Assembly: GCA_015662405.1 (NCBI GenBank)
Contig: DQUE01000007.1
Coordinates: forward strand, 1-10,189
Origin: Sulfurimonas autotrophica
Lineage (GTDB): Bacteria; Campylobacterota; Campylobacteria; Campylobacterales; Sulfurimonadaceae
Direction: 5' to 3'
Length of the DNA stretch: 10,189 nt
The position numbers were made by a program, and so were the translations under genes. This document shows positions 1-5,227 of the stretch, piece after piece. How positions within the stretch are numbered: the first letter of the stretch is position 1; every line of letters begins with the position of its first letter. Under the pieces are notes generated by a model, which saw nothing but the letters and a program-made list of their open reading frames with translations, was not told the origin of the DNA and did not search any database.

Positions 1-184
1 ACAATCTGTGTATTAGATAATGCCTCCATATTCACCTGAACGCAATCCTATTGAGATGCTTTGGAGAGAAATGAAATATACATGGATGGATTTAAATGTT
101 TTAGACTCGTTTGAAAGTTTCTATAAGCATATACAGGATATGCTTAATTTCTTTGGTTTGAAATATGACATTAATTTTTGTTAG
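1..184 (+). mobile_element. IS630-family transposase remnant (3' end, internally deleted)
   Basis: This is the C-terminal end of an IS630/Tc1-mariner-type DDE transposase, seen in two reading frames. Frame 1 (1-30) reads TICVLDNASI, matching the second catalytic Asp motif (LDNAxxH). Frame 2 (23-184) reads PPYSPERNPIEMLW and continues to a TAG stop at 182-184; this is the family's C-terminal signature carrying the catalytic Glu. In intact members some 20-30 residues separate these motifs. Here the bases at 21-30 serve both motifs in different frames and the spacer is missing, so the gene is broken. Frame 2 is closed upstream by a TAG at 14-16. The element's end is probably within the few bases after the stop (about 185-191), since these elements usually end just past the gene and insert at TA. 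The rest of the element lies left of the window. The family call is firm; the exact end is a guess. Confidence 0.85.
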
Positions 185-186
185 GT

Positions 187-309
187 ACTTATAAAGAGAA
201 AGCTATGAGTATGGATTCTCTACGAGCTTTAGTAAAACGACTCCGTGCAAAGTTGACTGGCAATCTTATTCAAAATGTTTTAGATGAAGGGTATAAGATT
301 AATACCTAA
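187..309 (+). pseudogene. Truncated response regulator, C-terminal winged-helix fragment
   Basis: An open frame running to TAA at 307-309 encodes a peptide with MDSLRALVKRLRAKL (from 211) and then IQNVLDEGYKINT. This is the recognition-helix and beta-hairpin wing end of an OmpR/PhoB-type DNA-binding domain, whose family pattern is an SLR..VKRLRKKL helix followed by an I..V.G.GYK wing. The receiver domain and the front of the DNA-binding domain are absent. Upstream, the frame runs directly into the IS630 remnant and hits TAA at 172-174. The ATGs at 205 and 211 cannot give a functional regulator. The simplest reading is that IS insertion, perhaps with flanking deletion, cut off the 5' part. The left boundary (about 187-205) is approximate. 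A rescued full-length gene left of the window cannot be excluded, but it would lack this end. Confidence 0.78.
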
Positions 310-321
310 AACATTCATTTA

Positions 322-1944
322 TTAGCTATATTTTATCTGGCAGGTTAGCATTCTTTCGACTAAAACTCGTGCTACCTCAGATTTTTCATCCACTATAGTT
401 GTTATGCCCAAATCAGACAGCATCTCTTTCTCTTCAAGGGAGACAACTTTTACTATAATATTTGCATTTTCTGCCTGCTTGAGCACTACTTCACATATAA
501 GACGTTTTTTAGCAATATTATCGAGCGTTACTATGACAGCAGCGGCTTTTTCAGTATTAAGTGCTTCAAGTATAGCTGTTTTAGAAGCATCTCCAAGGTA
601 TGCCTCTTTCCCATCTTCTAAAGCCTCTTTTACATGTTTGTTTGAATTATCTATAATAACACAAGGTGCATCTAACTCTTCAAGATACCGCGTTACAAAC
701 TTACCAACAACACTATATCCGCAAACAATGACATGATTTTCTCTTCCTTGTACTGCAGACAAGTCCGTAGTAACATCTTTTTCTTGTATCAGTTTCTTTG
801 TAATTTTATTAATATATGGTACAAAAAACGGTGTAACTACCATAGAAAAAATCACAACAAGCACCAATAAAGAGACTAACGTCTCATCTAAGATATGTCC
901 AGATGCAGCAAGTGCGAAAATCACAAAAGAGAATTCACCTACTTGAGAGAGAAAGAGTGCAGTTTTTAATGCTGTTATATTGGTTGTACTTATTTGTAAT
1001 AGTATAAAAATAAGCAAAGATTTCAAAAAGAAAATGAGCAAAAACAGACCAATAATCAATCCTATATGATCTACAAATAGAAGAACATCAATCTTCATTC
1101 CAACAACAACAAAAAAAGTCCCCAAAAGTATATCTTTAAAAGGGGCTATATCTGATTCTACTTTATGGTGATATTTTGTTTCAGCGATAATCATACCTGC
1201 AACGAATGCACCTAAAGAGTATGTAAATCCCATATAATATGCAAAAAGGGATGACGCCATCACAATAAAAAGCACAGAGCCCATAAACAGTTCATCTACT
1301 TCTAGTGAAGAGGAAAAATGCAACAGCCGCGTCACTACTCTTTTACCAACTGTAAATAAAACACCTATAACAACTATACCACTCAAAAGAGTATGCCATA
1401 AAATAACAAAAATATCCTGCTCCCCTTCATTTGTTAAAAAACCAATAAGAATCAAAATAGGAATAACAGCAATATCTTGAAATATTAATATTCCAGTAGC
1501 ATTTTGCCCATATGCTGTGTGAATCTCTTTGGAACTTTTTAAATAAGTTAACACAATGGCCGTGGATGAAAGCGAAAAAGCAAGAGCAATAATAATAGAG
1601 GATTTTCCATCTAAAGCAAATAGGTAGTGTGCCAAAATATAGGTGATGATAGTGGTAACTCCTACTTGTAAAAAGCCATTGGTAAATATCTCTTTTTTCA
1701 TAGAACCCATTCTCTCTAACGATATCTCTAAGCCTATGGTGAACATCAAAAAGACAATACCAAACTCTCCTGCCATCTCTAATTCATGCGAATGACTTGC
1801 TTCATGCAAGTCAAAACCATAGGCAATAACTATTCCCGTAAGGATATACCCTATGATTTGAGAAATACCTATTTTCTTTAAAAAAATATTAATGACTATA
1901 GAAAGTCCAAGTGCTATAACGATATAAACTAAAATATTTTGCAT
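322..1944 (-). CDS. Kef-type (CPA2) monovalent cation/H+ antiporter with RCK domain
   Basis: A 540-residue inner-membrane protein expected to exchange K+ or Na+ for protons, or to act as a nucleotide-gated K+ efflux system. About 12-13 hydrophobic segments fill residues 4-375. They include GLEISLERM (71-79), typical of KefB/C/YbaL relatives, SLSSTAIVL (124-132), the QDIAVIPIL signature (156-164) and SQVGEFSFV (333-341). After a linker, residues 404-520 form an RCK/TrkA-N Rossmann domain: VIVCGYSVVG (405-414), acidic D432 ending the second strand, GDAS (451-454). No RCK_C domain follows. The start chosen is the ATG at 1944; the frame stays open further upstream only as antisense to pyrG. The site before the ATG (GAAAGTGATCAG) is a weak ribosome site. 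A His/Glu-rich loop (47-56) precedes the third segment. It is transcribed divergently from pyrG. The family is sure, the transported ion is not. Confidence 0.9.
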   Translation of the reverse strand: MQNILVYIVIALGLSIVINIFLKKIGISQIIGYILTGIVIAYGFDLHEASHSHELEMAGEFGIVFLMFTIGLEISLERMGSMKKEIFTNGFLQVGVTTIITYILAHYLFALDGKSSIIIALAFSLSSTAIVLTYLKSSKEIHTAYGQNATGILIFQDIAVIPILILIGFLTNEGEQDIFVILWHTLLSGIVVIGVLFTVGKRVVTRLLHFSSSLEVDELFMGSVLFIVMASSLFAYYMGFTYSLGAFVAGMIIAETKYHHKVESDIAPFKDILLGTFFVVVGMKIDVLLFVDHIGLIIGLFLLIFFLKSLLIFILLQISTTNITALKTALFLSQVGEFSFVIFALAASGHILDETLVSLLVLVVIFSMVVTPFFVPYINKITKKLIQEKDVTTDLSAVQGRENHVIVCGYSVVGKFVTRYLEELDAPCVIIDNSNKHVKEALEDGKEAYLGDASKTAILEALNTEKAAAVIVTLDNIAKKRLICEVVLKQAENANIIVKVVSLEEKEMLSDLGITTIVDEKSEVARVLVERMLTCQIKYS

Positions 1945-1971
1945 CTGATCACTTTCATAATTGAATAAGTG

Positions 1972-1977
1972 ATTATA
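1972..1977 (-). promoter_or_regulatory. Candidate -10 box for the antiporter gene
   Basis: The - strand reads TATAAT here, about 28 bp upstream of the antiporter ATG at 1944, in the left arm of the dyad. The match is perfect, but no convincing -35 element is seen about 17 bp upstream (the - strand reads TAAATA there). Confidence 0.5.
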
Positions 1978-1980
1978 CAC

Positions 1981-1986
1981 TATAAT
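1981..1986 (+). promoter_or_regulatory. Candidate -10 box for the pyrG-recJ operon
   Basis: TATAAT on the + strand, 34 bp upstream of the pyrG ATG, in the right arm of the dyad. It faces away from its - strand counterpart only 3 bp to the left, so both promoters could hardly be occupied by polymerase at once. Confidence 0.52.
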
Positions 1987-2008
1987 CACGATAATATTTA
2001 CTATGTGT

Positions 2009-2012
2009 GGAG
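2009..2012 (+). promoter_or_regulatory. Ribosome binding site of pyrG
   Basis: GGAG, 8 nt before the ATG at 2021. It decides the start: the in-frame ATG at 2003 would add six residues (MCGDFF) before the conserved MTKFIFVTGG terminus and would place this site inside the gene. Confidence 0.72.
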
Positions 2013-2020
2013 ATTTTTTC

Positions 2021-3640
2021 ATGACTAAATTCATTTTTGTTACCGGTGGGGTGTTGAGCTCTCTTGGAAAAGGGATTACAGCTGCAAGTATCGGTACTTT
2101 GCTAAAACATGCCGGTAAGAGTGTAGGCATGCTCAAAATCGATCCATATATTAATGTTGACCCTGGCACTATGAGTCCACTCGAACATGGTGAAGTTTTT
2201 GTTACAAAAGATGGTGCAGAGACTGACCTTGACATCGGAAATTATGAACGCTTCTTGGATAAATCATTTTTAAAAACAGCAAACTTTACAACAGGGCAGG
2301 TCTACTCAAGTGTTATTGAACGTGAACGTGCAGGGGGCTATCTTGGACAGACTATTCAAGTCGTTCCGCACATAGTAGGTGAGATTGTCAAGCGTATAAA
2401 AGAGGCCGGAGAGGGGCATGACATTCTTGTTGTAGAACTTGGTGGTACTGTTGGAGACATTGAGGGTTTGCCTTTTATGGAAGCTATACGTCAAATGAAA
2501 CATGATGAGGATGTTGCCGGAACATTCTTTATACATGTTACATTGATTCCTTTTATCAAAGCAGCTGGTGAGATGAAATCAAAACCAACACAACACTCTG
2601 TTCAAGAGCTTCGTCGTATTGGGATTACACCACAGATGATTATAGCTAGAAGTGAAAATGCTTTGCCAAAAACATTCAAAAAAAAGCTTGCAATGAGTTG
2701 TGATGTTTCTCCAGACAGTGTTATTGAAGCTCTTGATGCTGCAAGTATTTATGATGTACCTATGTCTTTTTTACGACAAAATATTTTAAAACCAATCGCT
2801 AAAGAGCTTGCACTTGGTGAAATTATCCCCGATATGCAAGAGTGGGACTCACTTGTCAAAAAAGTTGTACAACCAAAAGGCAAAGTTGTTATCGGCTTTG
2901 TTGGAAAATATTTAGCACTCAAAGAGTCCTACAAATCGCTTACAGAAGCACTCATTCATGCAGGTGCACATCTTGACAGCAGAGTTGAAATCTGCTGGGT
3001 AGATTCCGAAGAGATTGAAGAGAGAGGTGCACAAGCGCTACTGAGTGACTGTGATGGCATTTTAGTAGCCGGTGGTTTTGGAAATCGTGGAGTAGAAGGA
3101 AAAATCCAAGCAATAGAGTATGCTCGCGTAAATAAGGTTCCTTATCTTGGGATATGTCTTGGCATGCAGCTAACACTTGTGGAATATGCAAGAAATGTAC
3201 TGCAATTAGAGGGTGCAAACTCTGTAGAGTTTGATGAAGATACACCACATCCTATGATTTATCTTATAGACAACTTTTTAGATCAAAGCGGTGGCATGCA
3301 ACTCAGAACACACCATTCACCTATGGGCGGAACACTCCGTCTTGGCGAATATCCATGTGACACAAAAGAGGGTTCACTTTTACGCAAAGCTTATAGCGGT
3401 CAAAAGAGAATTTATGAGAGACACCGTCACCGTTATGAAGCAAACCCTGCCTATAGAGAAGAGCTTGAAAATGCTGGACTGCTTGTAACAGGAGAATCAA
3501 ATGGTCTCATAGAAGCAGTAGAAGTAGTGGGGCACCCATGGTTTTTAGGAGTACAGTTTCATCCAGAGTTTACATCGCGTCTGCAAACACCGAATCCTTC
3601 GATTCTAGCATTTGTCACTGCCAGTTTGAATGCTGAATAA
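2021..3640 (+). CDS. pyrG: CTP synthase (glutamine-hydrolysing)
   Basis: A 539-residue cytosolic enzyme that makes CTP from UTP, ATP and glutamine, the last step of de novo cytidine nucleotide synthesis. Length matches the family (~540). The synthase domain begins with FVTGGVLSSLGKG (6-18), the dethiobiotin-synthetase-like P-loop. It also shows DPYINVDPGTMSPLEHGEVFV (41-61), ELGGTVGDIEG (139-149) and KPTQHSVQELR (188-198). The class I glutaminase domain (about 290-539) carries GGFGNRG (351-357), the nucleophile Cys379 in GICLGMQ, and His514/Glu516 in FHPEF, completing the Cys-His-Glu triad. The usual proline before GGFG is alanine (A350). It is first in a + strand run with recJ overlapping its end by 11 bp; the same pair is adjacent in Helicobacter and Campylobacter as I recall. 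All key residues are present, so it should be active. Confidence 0.98.
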   Translation: MTKFIFVTGGVLSSLGKGITAASIGTLLKHAGKSVGMLKIDPYINVDPGTMSPLEHGEVFVTKDGAETDLDIGNYERFLDKSFLKTANFTTGQVYSSVIERERAGGYLGQTIQVVPHIVGEIVKRIKEAGEGHDILVVELGGTVGDIEGLPFMEAIRQMKHDEDVAGTFFIHVTLIPFIKAAGEMKSKPTQHSVQELRRIGITPQMIIARSENALPKTFKKKLAMSCDVSPDSVIEALDAASIYDVPMSFLRQNILKPIAKELALGEIIPDMQEWDSLVKKVVQPKGKVVIGFVGKYLALKESYKSLTEALIHAGAHLDSRVEICWVDSEEIEERGAQALLSDCDGILVAGGFGNRGVEGKIQAIEYARVNKVPYLGICLGMQLTLVEYARNVLQLEGANSVEFDEDTPHPMIYLIDNFLDQSGGMQLRTHHSPMGGTLRLGEYPCDTKEGSLLRKAYSGQKRIYERHRHRYEANPAYREELENAGLLVTGESNGLIEAVEVVGHPWFLGVQFHPEFTSRLQTPNPSILAFVTASLNAE

Positions 3641-5219
3641 TACACCACATCTTACAAAAGCAGACCTTTATGAACTCCTCTCACAAAGGTTTGACACCCA
3701 AGACAAAAAGCTTTCCCAGATCCCAAACCCAGAACTACTTCACGACGCAAGCAAAGCCGCAAAAAAGATTGCACAAGCCATACGCACCAACAAACGTATA
3801 ACGTTAGTAGGTGACTATGATGTTGATGGTGTCAGCTCTACTGCAATTGTTGTAGAGTTTTTCAAGCAGATTCCTTATCCACTTGAAGCTATCATTCCAA
3901 ACCGTTTTACTGATGGCTATGGGGTGAGCCCTACAGTTTTGCAAAGAGTGGATGCTGATGTAATTATAACTGTTGATAATGGAATCTCTGCCATAGAAGC
4001 AGCTGATATCTGCAAGCAACGAGGAGTTGATTTGATTATTACAGATCATCATACTCCGGGTGATGTTTTACCTGATGCTTATGCTATTGTTGATCCAAAA
4101 CTTCCTACATGTAACTATCCTTTTAAAGAGATATGTGGAGCAGAAGTTGCCTGGCTGTTACTTGGACTTGTGAAAAAAGAACTCGCACTTACTATTGATA
4201 TGAAACAGTTTTTAGATATCTTAGCTATTGCCGTCATTGCCGATATTATGCCTTTAGTCAATATAAACAGAACAATTGTCAAAGAGGGGCTTAAACTCAT
4301 TATGCACTCTAAGAGACCTGCTAGTATTATCATCAGAGACTTTTTAAACAAATCCAAAATCACAAGCGAAGATATTGCTTTTACCATAGCACCACGCATT
4401 AACTCTGCGGGACGCTTAGAAGACGCCTCTATAGCACTTAACTTTTATACGGCACCTGATACACACACAGCATATAAACAGTTTGAACTTTTAGGAAAGC
4501 TCAATGATTTACGAAAAGCAACCGAAGCACAAACGACACAAGAAGCAATGCACTCTGTCAATGAAAATGACAAAGTTATCGTTGTCTCGGCAAAAGGGTG
4601 GCATGAGGGTGTTGTTGGCATTGTTGCCTCTCGTCTCGTTGATAAATTTGGACGCCCTGCCATAGTTTTAAGCATCAAAGATGAAGAGGCAAAAGGGAGT
4701 GCAAGAAGTATCGGTGATGTCAATATATATGAGCTAATAAAAGAGAATGAACAGTTGTTAACGAAGTTTGGTGGACATAAAATGGCTGCAGGACTCAGTT
4801 TACATGTAAAGGATATAGAAGCATTTACAAAAGCCATAAATGCAAGTGCACAAAAAATTCCCGAAGATAATTTTATACCAAAAGAGCAGATAAGTGGAGT
4901 CTTAGCAAGTGAAGATATAGATACAGAACTGTTGCATCTGCTTGAGCAGTTTGAACCCTATGGAGAAGCAAATCTTCGACCAACTTTTCTTATAAAAGAT
5001 GCAGAGGTTGTAAGCATTAAGCTAATGGGCGCAGATAAAGCACACTCCCGCATTGAAATTAGGCAATATCCACATCAAAGAGCAACACTTGAGCTTATTG
5101 CTTTTCGACGTGTTTTTACAATGCCTGAAGATAGAAAGATAACATGTAGCTACTCTGTAGTCAAAAATGAGTTTAATGGTAGAGTCTCTGCACAACTGCT
5201 AGTTAAGAAGATTTTCTAA
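3630..5219 (+). CDS. recJ: Single-stranded-DNA-specific 5'-3' exonuclease RecJ
   Basis: A 529-residue DHH/DHHA1-family nuclease that degrades ssDNA 5' to 3' in RecF-pathway recombination, mismatch repair and base excision repair. The DHH core has motif I LVGDYDVDGVSSTA (59-72), motif II VDNGIS (115-120), the signature motif DHHTPGD (139-145), and AVIADIMPL (201-209), where most RecJ have a GT/IADVVPL-type sequence. APRINSAGRLEDAS (254-267) follows. The DHHA1 domain has GWHEGVVGIVASRL (323-336), GSARS (356-360) and the glycine/His motif FGGHKMAAGLS (380-390). The C-terminal part, with FEPYGEANLRPTFL (441-454), is the OB-like domain. The metal-binding Asp and His residues are all visible and the length is normal. 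The start ATG overlaps the end of pyrG by 11 bp and has no Shine-Dalgarno sequence, so translation is probably coupled to pyrG. Confidence 0.96.
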   Translation: MLNNTPHLTKADLYELLSQRFDTQDKKLSQIPNPELLHDASKAAKKIAQAIRTNKRITLVGDYDVDGVSSTAIVVEFFKQIPYPLEAIIPNRFTDGYGVSPTVLQRVDADVIITVDNGISAIEAADICKQRGVDLIITDHHTPGDVLPDAYAIVDPKLPTCNYPFKEICGAEVAWLLLGLVKKELALTIDMKQFLDILAIAVIADIMPLVNINRTIVKEGLKLIMHSKRPASIIIRDFLNKSKITSEDIAFTIAPRINSAGRLEDASIALNFYTAPDTHTAYKQFELLGKLNDLRKATEAQTTQEAMHSVNENDKVIVVSAKGWHEGVVGIVASRLVDKFGRPAIVLSIKDEEAKGSARSIGDVNIYELIKENEQLLTKFGGHKMAAGLSLHVKDIEAFTKAINASAQKIPEDNFIPKEQISGVLASEDIDTELLHLLEQFEPYGEANLRPTFLIKDAEVVSIKLMGADKAHSRIEIRQYPHQRATLELIAFRRVFTMPEDRKITCSYSVVKNEFNGRVSAQLLVKKIF

Positions 5220-5227
5220 ACATCTGT

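Larger units (their letters stand above)
1945..2020. promoter_or_regulatory. Divergent antiporter/pyrG promoter region with perfect dyad
   Basis: This 76-bp gap is the only clear promoter-bearing intergenic region in the window. At 1969-1989 it holds a perfect inverted repeat: arms GTGATTATA and TATAATCAC separated by CAC. Each arm contains TATAAT, on the + strand at 1981-1986 and on the - strand at 1977-1972, so both -10 elements sit inside one dyad. Predicted starts would give leaders of about 20 nt (antiporter) and 28 nt (pyrG). No good -35 box sits at 16-18 bp on either side, which is usual for Campylobacterota sigma-70 promoters; TTGAAT at 1961-1966 is only 14 bp from the + strand hexamer. 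A further ATCACTT at 1948-1954 is an inverted copy of AAGTGAT at 1967-1973. The repeats are seen directly; promoter function is inferred. Confidence 0.6.

Noticed and set aside
1..184. Programmed ribosomal frameshift in the transposase
   Set aside because: A frameshift alone cannot explain the loss of the 20-30 residues between the Asp and Glu motifs, and there is no slippery A-run at the junction.
300..330. Terminator between the regulator remnant and the antiporter
   Set aside because: Only 12 bp separate the two stops and no stem-loop with a T-run could be found on either strand.
404..736. A + strand open frame antisense to the antiporter RCK region, and similar antisense frames in pyrG, recJ, fliI and rnj
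   Set aside because: Each lies opposite a well-supported gene, lacks a ribosome site and family motifs, and has the low-complexity Ser/Cys/Leu-rich composition of antisense translation.
1969..1989. The dyad as a rho-independent terminator or a CRP/FNR site
   Set aside because: The arms are A+T-rich with no following T-run and lie between divergent gene starts. The GTGA/TCAC halves are 13 bp apart, not 6 as in CRP sites, and the TTGAT-N4-ATCAA FNR pattern is absent.
2003..2020. Earlier in-frame ATG for pyrG
   Set aside because: It would add six non-conserved residues, has no ribosome site of its own and would bury the GGAG at 2009-2012 that suits the ATG at 2021.
1945..2235. Upstream extension of the antiporter frame by about 97 codons across the pyrG start
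   Set aside because: The added residues are antisense to the conserved pyrG N-terminus, show no antiporter similarity and cross the promoter dyad. The ATG at 1944 gives a normal antiporter N-terminus.
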